From an uncultured Burkholderiales bacterium (GTDB lineage Bacteria; Pseudomonadota; Gammaproteobacteria; Burkholderiales; Burkholderiaceae_E): a stretch of 40,815 nucleotides of DNA. Where the stretch lies: NCBI GenBank assembly GCA_902826305.1, contig CADEEH010000034.1:1-40815 (forward strand), read 5' to 3'. The first letter of the stretch is position 1. Every line of letters starts with the position of its first letter. The notes beneath the pieces were generated by a model, which searched no databases, was not told where the DNA came from, and saw nothing but the letters and a program-made list of their open reading frames with translations. This document shows, piece by piece, positions 32,571-40,815 of the stretch. The position numbers and the translations under genes were made by a program.

Positions 32571-34217
32571 ATGGCCCAGACTCCCGAATCCTCCCGGCCC
32601 GGTGCTTCGAAGCTGAAGTGGGGCGTCGTCGTGCTCGCCGCGCTGTTCGTTCCCGTCGCCTGCACCCTGCATCGTGTGTACGAAGCCGCGGTGCCGGCCG
32701 TCGCCGAAACCGTCGGCGCGGCCCGCGACGTCGTGAAGTCGGCGGGCGAGGCTGTCGCCGCGGCCCGCAGTGTCGCGACGACCGCGCAGGAGGCGCTCAA
32801 GCCGGCGACCATCACCAGGGAACCGGCGGTGGTCGAGGAATGGCTGAAGGACGCGTTCAGGATCGCGCCACCGCCCGGCTACGCCGGCGCGTTCGGTGTC
32901 AGGACACAACTGCTCGGCCTGCAGGTGATGCAACTCACCGCGGTGATCCCGCAGGACGCGAAGGCCGAGGAGATCTTCCAGGGCGGCAGGAACCAGATCC
33001 GTTTCTCGCCCGGATCACACACGATCTTCCTGGCGGCCCGCTTCAACAAGAGCAATCCGGCCGAGGCGCAGGAAGCGTTCGCCGAGATGGAACAGGCCGA
33101 TCGCAAGCAACCGTACGAACGGGTCTTCATCGAAGCCGGCGGCAAGCGCGTCGCCGCGCTGCGCGGCGCGTTCGAGCGGCACGGCCAGTGGAACACGGCG
33201 GTGGCGGTGTTCCTCGATGGCGGCCGCATGTTGTACGCGGCCGGCCCCAGGGATGCGTTCGATGACAAGGCCCTGGCGCAGGTGCTGGCCTCGCTGGTCA
33301 AGGTGCATCCGGCCGACGACCTGCTCTATGCCCATGCCACGGCCTCGCCGCGCCGCGCGGTGAACCGCAACGATCCGTGCGGCGTGCCGGGGCTCAAGGG
33401 CGACTACGACGTGGTGGCGATCAGCGTCACGCGCGGGTCGGTCGAGATCGAGGAACAGATCGACATGAGCGGCCAGCGTGTGGCGCTCGAGGACGTGGTC
33501 GTCGGCGAGACACCAAATCCGGTCGTGCTGCTGCTGATGGGTGATTCCCCCGTCGTGTGGAAGGTCGGCAGGTCCCCGGGTGCCCGGATCGCCGGTGTGC
33601 TCGCACAGGGTCGTCATCGGCAGGCGGTGCTCGGCCTGCCCGAGTCGACCCCGATCACCACGTACTCCGGATCGGACGGCGCCAACGCCTGTCCGTACTT
33701 CCTGGTCGGCGAACGGGTCTACATCAGCGACAAGGCGAAGATCCAGGCCCGGGTGACCGAGCTCTTCGGTCGCGGCATCGACGAACTGATCACCCGCAAG
33801 GCGAACCAGCGCTTCCAGGTCGGCACGATCGACGGCCCGGTCACCCACGCGGGCAACCTCGACGTCAAGCGGCTCGCGTTGCCGGACGACGTGATGCCCG
33901 GCGGCCAGCCAGGGGTCGACTGGCTGGTGAACCGCAAGAAACTGCGCGTGGCCACGCCGGAGGAAGTCGCCGCGTGGCGCAAGGGGTTCGAGTCCCGGAC
34001 CGGCCGCACGCAGGCGTTCACCGAATCGGATTTCCGCAGCGGCGAGGTCTACATGCTGAACGGAGAGACCCGGGTGCCCTACCTGGCCGGCGCGAACTCG
34101 CGCACCTTCATCGTGCCGGCCGGCGTGCCCCTGCCCGCCGGCGATCGGGGACACAACAGCTTCCTGCTGATGGACGGCTACCGTTGCGTCGGCACGCTGA
34201 GGTTCTGCAACCTGTGA
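32571..34217 (+). CDS. Membrane-anchored protein of unknown function
   Basis: 548 residues from ATG 32571. I do not recognise a family. Residues about 16-35 (LKWGVVVLAALFVPVACTL) form one membrane helix or uncleaved signal anchor, after which an alanine-rich helical stalk (about 38-80, VAETVGAARDVVKSAGEAV...) suggests a coiled coil. The bulk is soluble and should face the periplasm. Single Cys at position 31 is not in a good lipobox. Two cysteines near residue 371 and the C-terminal GYRCVGTLRFC could pair. The protein has a stress-related context at most by proximity (P450, dioxygenase). A strong hairpin follows the stop, so it is its own unit. Confidence 0.8.
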   Translation: MAQTPESSRPGASKLKWGVVVLAALFVPVACTLHRVYEAAVPAVAETVGAARDVVKSAGEAVAAARSVATTAQEALKPATITREPAVVEEWLKDAFRIAPPPGYAGAFGVRTQLLGLQVMQLTAVIPQDAKAEEIFQGGRNQIRFSPGSHTIFLAARFNKSNPAEAQEAFAEMEQADRKQPYERVFIEAGGKRVAALRGAFERHGQWNTAVAVFLDGGRMLYAAGPRDAFDDKALAQVLASLVKVHPADDLLYAHATASPRRAVNRNDPCGVPGLKGDYDVVAISVTRGSVEIEEQIDMSGQRVALEDVVVGETPNPVVLLLMGDSPVVWKVGRSPGARIAGVLAQGRHRQAVLGLPESTPITTYSGSDGANACPYFLVGERVYISDKAKIQARVTELFGRGIDELITRKANQRFQVGTIDGPVTHAGNLDVKRLALPDDVMPGGQPGVDWLVNRKKLRVATPEEVAAWRKGFESRTGRTQAFTESDFRSGEVYMLNGETRVPYLAGANSRTFIVPAGVPLPAGDRGHNSFLLMDGYRCVGTLRFCNL

Positions 34218-34227
34218 TCCCGCTCGG

Positions 34228-34262
34228 GTGTGCTGTCCCGCAGATACCGCGGGACCGCACAC
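34228..34262 (+). terminator. Strong stem-loop after the membrane-anchored protein gene
   Basis: GTGTGC-T-GTCCCGC pairs with GCGGGAC-C-GCACAC around an AGATACC loop: 13 base pairs with one internal mismatch, 10 bases past the stop. The arms are perfect apart from T/C. No T-tract follows. The remaining 139 bases to the P450 start hold only a GGAGG ribosome-binding site. Confidence 0.6.
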
Positions 34263-34401
34263 CAGGGGTCGGCACAACCTGGTCGATCCGGTCGCCTTTG
34301 TTCAAGACCGCCCCCGCGGCGAATTGCACACTGCCCCCCTTCGAACGCCGGTGAACCGACCTCTCCGAGGGATGGCACCGGCGCCATCTGGAGGCACTGC
34401 A

Positions 34402-35772
34402 ATGCGACGCGACGACACACCCGACGCCGGCTCGGCGACCGGCGACCCACCGCCCCCGATCGACTTCCACGATCCGGGCTTCAAGGCCTGCACCCACGAG
34501 ACCTATGCGCGGCTGCGCCGCCAGGCACCGGTGCACCGGATCACACAACGCGACGGTCGGCCGCTGTGGCTGGTGACCCGCCACGCCGACGTGCGTCGGG
34601 TGTTGCAGGATCCGTGTTTCGTCAAGAACCGCGGGAGCGTGCCCGCCGTCGGCGAGCCGGCGCAGCAGCCGGCGCTGCCGGCGGCGATGCGTTACCTGAA
34701 CCAGCACCTGCTGTCGGTCGATCCACCCCGCCACACCCGACTGCGTGCACTGATCCAGCGCGCGTTCGTGCCGCGGATGATCGATCGGCTACGGCCGAGG
34801 ATCCAGTCGATCGCCGACGAACTCCTCGATCCGGTCATGGCGCGCGGTTCGATCGAACTGATCGGCGAATACGCGATGCCGCTGCCGATCCGGATCATCG
34901 CCGAGCTGCTCGGCATCCCGCTCGAGGACCAGGGGCGGTTCCGCGAGTTCTCGAACGTGCTGATCACCCACGTCGGCAACATCGACGAACGCGCGCTGCG
35001 CGACGTGGTGCCGGCCGTCGAGGCGTTCGCCGCCTCGATGCACGATCTGTTCGAGCTCAAGCGCCGCCAGCCGCGCGACGACCTGGTGACGACACTGGTC
35101 CAGCTCAACGCAGCGGCCGGCGCCGATGCCGGCGAGCGGGCGCTCGACGACGACGAACTGATCTCGATGCTGCTGCTGCTGGTCGTGGCCGGCCACGAGA
35201 CGACCGCCCATCTGATCGGCAACGGCGTGCTCGCGCTGCTTTGCCATCCGGACCAGATGGCACGGCTGAGCGCCGAACCCTCGCGCCTGCCGCAGGCGAT
35301 CGACGAGCTGCTGCGCTTCGACGGGCCGGTGGAGACCTCGACATTGCGGTATGCACGCGACGACGTCGAACTGGGCGGCCGGATGATTCCGCGCGGCGAC
35401 CTGGTGATGGCCGTCATCACGTCGGCGAACCGGGACCCGGACCGGTTCGCCGATCCCGACCGCCTGGACATCGGTCGCGATGCCGGCGGGCATCTGGCGT
35501 TCGGGCGCGGCATCCACTTCTGCATCGGTGCCGCGCTGGCAAGGATCGAGGCGGAGATCGCGATCGGCACGTTGCTGCGCCGGGCGCCGGGCCTGCGGCT
35601 GGCCGTGGACGCGGACACGCTGCGCTGGCGGGTGGGACCGTTGACGCGCGGACTGGATGTGTTGCCGCTGCACTTCGATCGACACAGCGAAGCGTTCGAT
35701 CCGGGCACCCGCTCGCGCCCGGCCGGACGACGCGACGCGTTGTGGTTCCGGGCCACCGGTAAGACCATCTAG
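34402..35772 (+). CDS. Cytochrome P450
   Basis: 456 residues from ATG 34402 with GGAGG upstream. The I-helix oxygen motif is AGHETT (263-268); the ExxR pair is E302-R305; the heme loop FGRGIHFCIG holds the thiolate C374. No membrane anchor, so a soluble class I bacterial P450 that needs a ferredoxin and reductase. No such partner is encoded nearby (the FixX protein at the right edge belongs to nitrogen fixation). A 40-residue C-terminal tail rich in Arg and Ala is longer than usual. Its stop overlaps the stop of the SRPBCC gene on the other strand (CTAG). Confidence 0.95.
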   Translation: MRRDDTPDAGSATGDPPPPIDFHDPGFKACTHETYARLRRQAPVHRITQRDGRPLWLVTRHADVRRVLQDPCFVKNRGSVPAVGEPAQQPALPAAMRYLNQHLLSVDPPRHTRLRALIQRAFVPRMIDRLRPRIQSIADELLDPVMARGSIELIGEYAMPLPIRIIAELLGIPLEDQGRFREFSNVLITHVGNIDERALRDVVPAVEAFAASMHDLFELKRRQPRDDLVTTLVQLNAAAGADAGERALDDDELISMLLLLVVAGHETTAHLIGNGVLALLCHPDQMARLSAEPSRLPQAIDELLRFDGPVETSTLRYARDDVELGGRMIPRGDLVMAVITSANRDPDRFADPDRLDIGRDAGGHLAFGRGIHFCIGAALARIEAEIAIGTLLRRAPGLRLAVDADTLRWRVGPLTRGLDVLPLHFDRHSEAFDPGTRSRPAGRRDALWFRATGKTI

Positions 35773-36227
35773 TGCCAGTCCCCGATCCTGACGTCATCGG
35801 GCGCGGGCCGGCCGCGGCCGGTCTCGACCCGATCCCGAAGGCTGAGCAGGAACGTCGCCCACTTCGTGCTGCAGTGGGCCATGAACGCGCCTTCCTCGCG
35901 CCAGTTCCGGTGGCCGAACATCACGATCGTGAAGTCGTCCTGGCGGACGAGATGGAAATCGATCCCGGTGCCGACCCACTCCGGCGGTCCGTCCTCGACG
36001 CGCCAGCGCACGGTCCGATCCGGGGCCAGCTCGAGCACTGCCATGTCGAAGCCGCCGATGTCCGCGCCGGATGTGTCGTGGAACCGGAAGGTGATGATGC
36101 CACCGACCTTCGAGTCGCCGGTGGTCGCTCTCGTCCACCAGCCGGACAGGCCGTCGATCGTGCTCAGCGCTTCGTAGACGTTCGCGACGGGTCCCTTGAT
36201 TCCGACCCTGTGGATGATGTTCGGCAA
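35769..36227 (-). CDS. SRPBCC / AHSA1-like ligand-binding protein
   Basis: 152 residues from a TTG at 36227 that has GGAG at the right distance; no ATG gives the family start, and the frame open to 36359 contains no homology. VYEALSTIDGLSGWWT, GGIITFRF and KWATFLLSLRDRVE are typical of the Bet v1-like START/AHSA1 domain, which binds a hydrophobic ligand or acts as a cyclase/aromatase. It is tail-to-tail with the P450, sharing a CTAG stop. Divergent from the Nudix gene across a palindrome. Function unknown. Confidence 0.82.
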   Translation of the reverse strand: MPNIIHRVGIKGPVANVYEALSTIDGLSGWWTRATTGDSKVGGIITFRFHDTSGADIGGFDMAVLELAPDRTVRWRVEDGPPEWVGTGIDFHLVRQDDFTIVMFGHRNWREEGAFMAHCSTKWATFLLSLRDRVETGRGRPAPDDVRIGDWH

Positions 36228-36261
36228 GATGATCTCCGGATGTTCGGGTTGCGGGTGCCGT

Positions 36262-36286
36262 GTGACCGACCTCGGCAGTCGGTCAC
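36262..36286. promoter_or_regulatory. Long palindrome GTGACCGAC-N7-GTCGGTCAC
   Basis: Perfect 9-base arms with a 7-base spacer in the 170-base divergent promoter between the SRPBCC and Nudix genes, followed by CCGT-GGGAT-ACGG. It is the best-conserved dyad in the window, the size of a TetR/GntR-type operator. No such regulator is encoded nearby. Confidence 0.5.
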
Positions 36287-36397
36287 CGTGGGATACGGTA
36301 GGATCACTTCCCGGCCGCGCGTGAGTAACAAGCGTGTCGGGATTGCGTCGCGCCACCACTCGATCGCGGACTCACGCCCCCTCGGAGCCTTCCCGAC

Positions 36398-36940
36398 ATG
36401 ACTGACGTCAAGACCCTGTCGACACGCATCGTCTATCGCAACCCGTGGATGACGGTCCGCGAAGACGACATCGAGCGCGGCGACGGGCACCGCGGCATCT
36501 ACGGCGTGGTCGAGAAACGCGACTTCGCGGTGGTGGCCGCGATCCAGGATGGTGTCGTGTATCTGGTCCAGCAATACCGGTACGCGGTCGGCGCGCGTTA
36601 TTGGGAACTGCCGCAGGGCGCGTGGCCGCCGGGTTCGACACCCGGCACGCCGCTGGCGCTTGCCGTCGCGGAATTGCGCGAGGAGACCGGCATCGTCGCG
36701 AAGACGATGCAACACGTCACCCGCCTGTACCAGGGCTACGGCTACTCGACGCAGTCGTTCGACCTGTTCCTGGCCCGCGACCTGACGTTCGGCGAGCAGG
36801 AACTGGAAGCGGAGGAGCAGGACCTGATCTGCCGGCCGTTCCAGCTCGACGACGTGATCACGATGATCACCGGCGGCGAGATCACCGACGCCGTCACGGT
36901 GGCGGCGTTCGGCATGTTGAAACTCAAGGGCCTGCTCTGA
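36398..36940 (+). CDS. Nudix hydrolase with variant Nudix box
   Basis: 180 residues from ATG 36398. The fold is ADP-ribose-pyrophosphatase-like (VYLVQQYRYAVGARYWELPQG). The Nudix box ends correctly in AELREETGI with the metal-binding EE, but the first Glu and the Arg before the first catalytic Glu are replaced (G and A) and the loop is 3 residues longer than the classic box. The WELPQGAW wording is shared by a known subgroup of uncharacterised Nudix enzymes. It likely cleaves a nucleoside diphosphate linked to another group. A mandelate-racemase-family gene follows after 14 bases. Confidence 0.88.
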   Translation: MTDVKTLSTRIVYRNPWMTVREDDIERGDGHRGIYGVVEKRDFAVVAAIQDGVVYLVQQYRYAVGARYWELPQGAWPPGSTPGTPLALAVAELREETGIVAKTMQHVTRLYQGYGYSTQSFDLFLARDLTFGEQELEAEEQDLICRPFQLDDVITMITGGEITDAVTVAAFGMLKLKGLL

Positions 36941-36954
36941 CCATGGAGGCATCG

Positions 36955-38052
36955 ATGCGGACGGACACACGCCTGACGATCAGCGGGTTGCGCGTGCGCG
37001 CGGTGAACGTGCCGCTGGCACGTCCGCTGCAGACCAGCAGCGGAACCTTGAGCGTCGCGCCGCTGGCACTGATCGACCTGCACACCGACCAGGGCGTGAC
37101 CGGTCGCACCTACCTGTTCTGCTACACACCGCTGGCGCTGCAACCGGTGTGTGCACTGCTGCGCAACCTCGACGCCGTGCTGCAGGGCCTGCGTGTGGCC
37201 CCGCTCGAGATCGACCGCCTGCTGCAGGCCCGCTTCCGCCTGCTCGGGGCCAAGGGAGTCGTCGGCATGGCGCTGGCCGGCATCGACATGGCCGCCTGGG
37301 ATGCGCTGGCGAGGGCGCAGGGACAGCCGCTGGCGCTGGCGCTCGGTGCGGACCTGTGCGAGATCCCGGCGTACAACAGTTGCGGACTCGGACTGATCGG
37401 CGCCGATCGGGTCGTCGCCGAGGCCGAGCAACTGCTCGCCCCGGGATTCGATGCGATCAAGATCCGGCTCGGTTATCCGGATCTCGCCACCGACCTCGCC
37501 GTCGTCCGCGCCGTCCGACGTGGCGTCGGAGATTCCGTTCACCTGATGTCGGACTACAACCAGGGATTGACCGTTGCCGAGGCATCGCGACGGATCCGCG
37601 CGCTCGATGACGAGGGTCTGTGCTGGATCGAGGAGCCGTGCCGCGCGGACGACTTCGAGGGTTACGCGCGCCTGCGCACCGAAGCGACGACGCCGATCCA
37701 GATGGGCGAGAACTGGTGGGGGCCGAAGGAGATGGCCGACAGCCTGCGCGCCGGTGCCTCCGACCTCGGCATGCCCGATGCGATGAAGATCGGTGGCGTC
37801 AGCGCCTGGCTGAAGGCGGCCGCACTCGGCGAGACCGCAGGTATGCCGCTGTCCACCCATCTGTTTCCCGAAGTCAGCGTGCACCTGATGGCGGCCACGC
37901 CCACCCGGCACTGGCTCGAGTACGTCGACTGGGCCTCGCCGATCCTCGCCGATCCGATGCGAATCCGCGCCGGCAAGCTGGCGGTGCCGGATGCCCCCGG
38001 CACCGGCATCGACTGGGACGAGGCGGCCGTGGCCCGGTATCTGGTCGGCTGA
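36955..38052 (+). CDS. Mandelate racemase / muconate lactonizing enzyme family protein
   Basis: 365 residues from ATG 36955, preferred over ATG 36943 because GGAGG sits 6 bases before it. It matches mandelate racemase with a constant offset of +5: K169 (K164), R171 (K166), D200, E226 and E252 (metal ligands D195, E221, E247), D275-H302 (the D270-H297 dyad) and E322 (E317). Only the catalytic K166 differs (Arg). It is a mandelate-racemase-subgroup enolase-superfamily enzyme that abstracts the alpha proton of a carboxylate, leading to racemisation, epimerisation or dehydration. Operon partner is the Nudix gene; substrate unknown. Confidence 0.93.
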   Translation: MRTDTRLTISGLRVRAVNVPLARPLQTSSGTLSVAPLALIDLHTDQGVTGRTYLFCYTPLALQPVCALLRNLDAVLQGLRVAPLEIDRLLQARFRLLGAKGVVGMALAGIDMAAWDALARAQGQPLALALGADLCEIPAYNSCGLGLIGADRVVAEAEQLLAPGFDAIKIRLGYPDLATDLAVVRAVRRGVGDSVHLMSDYNQGLTVAEASRRIRALDDEGLCWIEEPCRADDFEGYARLRTEATTPIQMGENWWGPKEMADSLRAGASDLGMPDAMKIGGVSAWLKAAALGETAGMPLSTHLFPEVSVHLMAATPTRHWLEYVDWASPILADPMRIRAGKLAVPDAPGTGIDWDEAAVARYLVG

Positions 38053-38063
38053 GCCAGGGCATT

Positions 38064-38086
38064 GGCGCCGACCGGAAGTCGGAGCC
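38064..38086. terminator. Bidirectional stem-loop between the racemase-family gene and nifA
   Basis: GGC-G-CCGAC pairs with GTCGG-A-GCC around CGGAA, in the 41-base gap between two converging stops. It can serve both strands. No T-run. Confidence 0.45.
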
Positions 38087-38093
38087 GGCCTCC

Positions 38094-39797
<1,704 letters not shown>

Positions 39798-39809
39798 CGA
39801 ACCTCCTGT

Positions 39810-39864
39810 GGCACGTGCCGGTGCACCTCCGGTGCATCGGGCCCTCGCGTGGCCCGCCGATGCA
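39810..39864 (-). promoter_or_regulatory. Hairpin-rich leader of nifA
   Basis: Between the candidate promoter and the nifA ribosome-binding site lie three dyads: GGCACGTGCC (39810-39819), TGCACC-TCC-GGTGCA (39822-39836), and an 11-base-pair stem with one 3-base bulge (TGCATC/GATGCA plus GGGCC/GGCCC, 39833-39864). The last two share 39833-39836 and exclude each other, so the leader could switch between folds. Function is inferred. Confidence 0.4.
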
Positions 39865-39911
39865 TCCTGATCGGGCATTCCCCGGCCGGCATTCCTGCCT
39901 GTCCTGGACTT

Positions 39912-39927
39912 TGCAAGAAGCAAGCCC
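39912..39927 (-). promoter_or_regulatory. Candidate sigma-54 promoter of nifA
   Basis: On the minus strand the sequence reads GGGCTTGCTTCTTGCA, compared with the consensus TGGCACGNNNNTTGCA: the invariant GG (-24) and GC (-12) are present with correct spacing, and 3 defined positions differ. Transcription would start about 100 bases before the nifA ATG. No TGT-N10-ACA NifA upstream site was found in the gap. The rest of the 297-base nifA/ferritin gap shows nothing else. Confidence 0.5.
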
Positions 39928-40094
39928 GACCGGTCGGTCAGGAATTCGACGCGGGATCACCGGCGGGGTCGAGTCGACGGCCGCCTCGTTCGCGGATCGC
40001 GTGTGACTCGCGGCCGAGGTCGCGAGGACCTGCTCGATATCTTCGAATCGGCGCTTCGAGTCCCGCCCGATCCGATCACCCGGAGGCGTGGCTT

Positions 40095-40550
40095 TCAGGC
40101 CGGGCAGCCCGCGAGCCTGACCTCCAGTTCGGCGACGTGTTCGGCTTCTTCGGCGGCGAACTCGGCGGCCAGCACCTTCAGCTCCGGATCGGTGGTGGTC
40201 GCCGCCACCGTCGCGTAGTAGGCGTGGCCGCGGCGTTCACCCTCGAGCGCCAGCGTCAGCGCGCCGCGGGCGTCCATCATCGCGTCGACCCCCGCCCAGT
40301 CCGCGGTTTCCGGCGGAATGCCGTCGGGCCAGTCGTATTCGTCGGCCGCCAGCGTCGGCACATCGCGAAACCCGCCGCGTTCGGTCGCCTGCGCCAGATG
40401 CAGACGCGAGAAATGCGCCATCCGGCCGAAGAATCCGGCCAGCTCGCGGTTGCCTTCGGTACCCATCGCGGCCGACAGCTCTTCATACCGCCGCGCCGCC
40501 TCGCGCTCGAGCCGGATCGCATGGGCGAGAAACTTCTCCACGCTGTCCAC
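40095..40550 (-). CDS. Ferritin-like (rubrerythrin-type) diiron protein
   Basis: 151 residues from GTG 40550; a second GTG 6 bases earlier is too close to the GAGGAG ribosome-binding site. The four-helix diiron motifs are visible: RLEREAARRYEEL (13-25), FGRMAHFSRLHL, LEGERRGHAYY and EEAEHVAELE near the end. It has no rubredoxin domain. Such proteins reduce oxygen or peroxide or store iron. Lying between fixX and nifA it probably protects the nitrogenase system or its electron chain from oxygen (inference). The 56-base gap to fixX suggests one operon. Confidence 0.85.
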   Translation of the reverse strand: MDSVEKFLAHAIRLEREAARRYEELSAAMGTEGNRELAGFFGRMAHFSRLHLAQATERGGFRDVPTLAADEYDWPDGIPPETADWAGVDAMMDARGALTLALEGERRGHAYYATVAATTTDPELKVLAAEFAAEEAEHVAELEVRLAGCPA

Positions 40551-40606
40551 CTGCACTCTCCTCGTTGTCTTGGCCGTCGCAGAACCGGCCGCCTCGCACG
40601 GATCCA

Positions 40607-40815
40607 TCAGCCGAACTTGAACAGGATCCCGTGCCCGCCGCGCGGATACTCCCAGGCGACGTTCGTGTGTTCGGTGCAGACGATCCGGCAACTGCCGCAC
40701 TCCAGGCAGCCATCGGTGATCAGCGTGACCGACCCGTTGCCTTCGGCCTTGTAACACGATGCCGGACAGACCCAGGTGCACGACTGCGACTTGCACTCGT
40801 TGCGGCAGACGTCCG
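40607..40815 (-). CDS. fixX: FixX ferredoxin-like protein (partial)
   Basis: Only the last 68 residues are in the window; the 5' end lies beyond 40815. It shows CTWVCPASCY, then DGCLECGSCRIVC with the C-x2-C-x2-C-x3-C ligands of a 4Fe-4S cluster, and ends YPRGGHGILFKFG, the FixX C-terminal signature. FixX works with the flavoproteins FixA, FixB and FixC, which bifurcate electrons to supply ferredoxin for nitrogenase. fixC, fixB and fixA would be expected upstream, outside the window. Confidence 0.93.
   Translation of the reverse strand, partial: DVCRNECKSQSCTWVCPASCYKAEGNGSVTLITDGCLECGSCRIVCTEHTNVAWEYPRGGHGILFKFG

Noticed and set aside
39928-40094. NifA upstream activator site TGT-N10-ACA
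   Set aside because: Scanned by eye on both strands; no match was found.

Overview
This is a GC-rich, gene-dense chromosomal segment, most probably from a diazotrophic proteobacterium. I favour Betaproteobacteria (Burkholderiales/Rhodocyclales-like) over Alphaproteobacteria. The reasons are five LysR-type regulators, a Bug/TTT-type solute receptor, CaiB-type and HyuA/HyuB-type enzymes, an oxygen-sensitive-class NifA, and a FixX ferredoxin at the right edge. No tRNA, rRNA, CRISPR array, insertion sequence or phage gene was seen. The taxon is an inference from gene content.

Left part (1-6.5 kb): a truncated ketopantoate-reductase-family gene and a LysR regulator on the minus strand face a four-gene plus-strand operon. 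The operon encodes a RuBisCO-like protein, a DUF1537 sugar-acid kinase, a phosphogluconate-dehydrogenase-like NAD(P) enzyme and a small conserved protein of unknown function. The first three match the enzyme classes of the D-apionate/3-oxo-isoapionate pathways (oxidoisomerase, kinase, RuBisCO-like decarboxylase), so a catabolic route for a branched or 4-5 carbon sugar acid is the best reading. The small fourth protein has no assigned role.

6.7-19.7 kb: a molybdenum hydroxylase (FAD, 2Fe-2S and Mo subunits) is followed without a break by HyuA- and HyuB-like proteins. The HyuB-like protein carries an extra C-terminal cysteine-rich domain like the gamma subunit of acetone carboxylase. This suggests oxidation plus ATP-dependent carboxylation or lactam opening of one substrate. 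Facing it are a class III CoA-transferase and a 2-keto-4-pentenoate hydratase-like enzyme, then a LysR regulator divergent from an aldehyde dehydrogenase.

19.7-24.4 kb: an ArgO/LysE exporter with its divergent ArgP regulator, then another LysR divergent from a TTT receptor that is translationally coupled to a SAM O-methyltransferase.

24.4-32.5 kb: a minus-strand acyl-CoA operon (PaaG-like crotonase, acyl-CoA synthetase, SDR, acyl-CoA dehydrogenase), two further methyltransferases, an OsmC-like protein and a phytanoyl-CoA-dioxygenase-family enzyme.

32.5-38.1 kb: a membrane-anchored protein of unknown function, a cytochrome P450, an SRPBCC protein, a Nudix hydrolase and a mandelate-racemase-family enzyme.

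38.1-40.8 kb: the edge of a nitrogen-fixation region, read on the minus strand: partial fixX, a ferritin-like protein, then nifA. nifA has a good candidate sigma-54 promoter and a leader rich in alternative hairpins.
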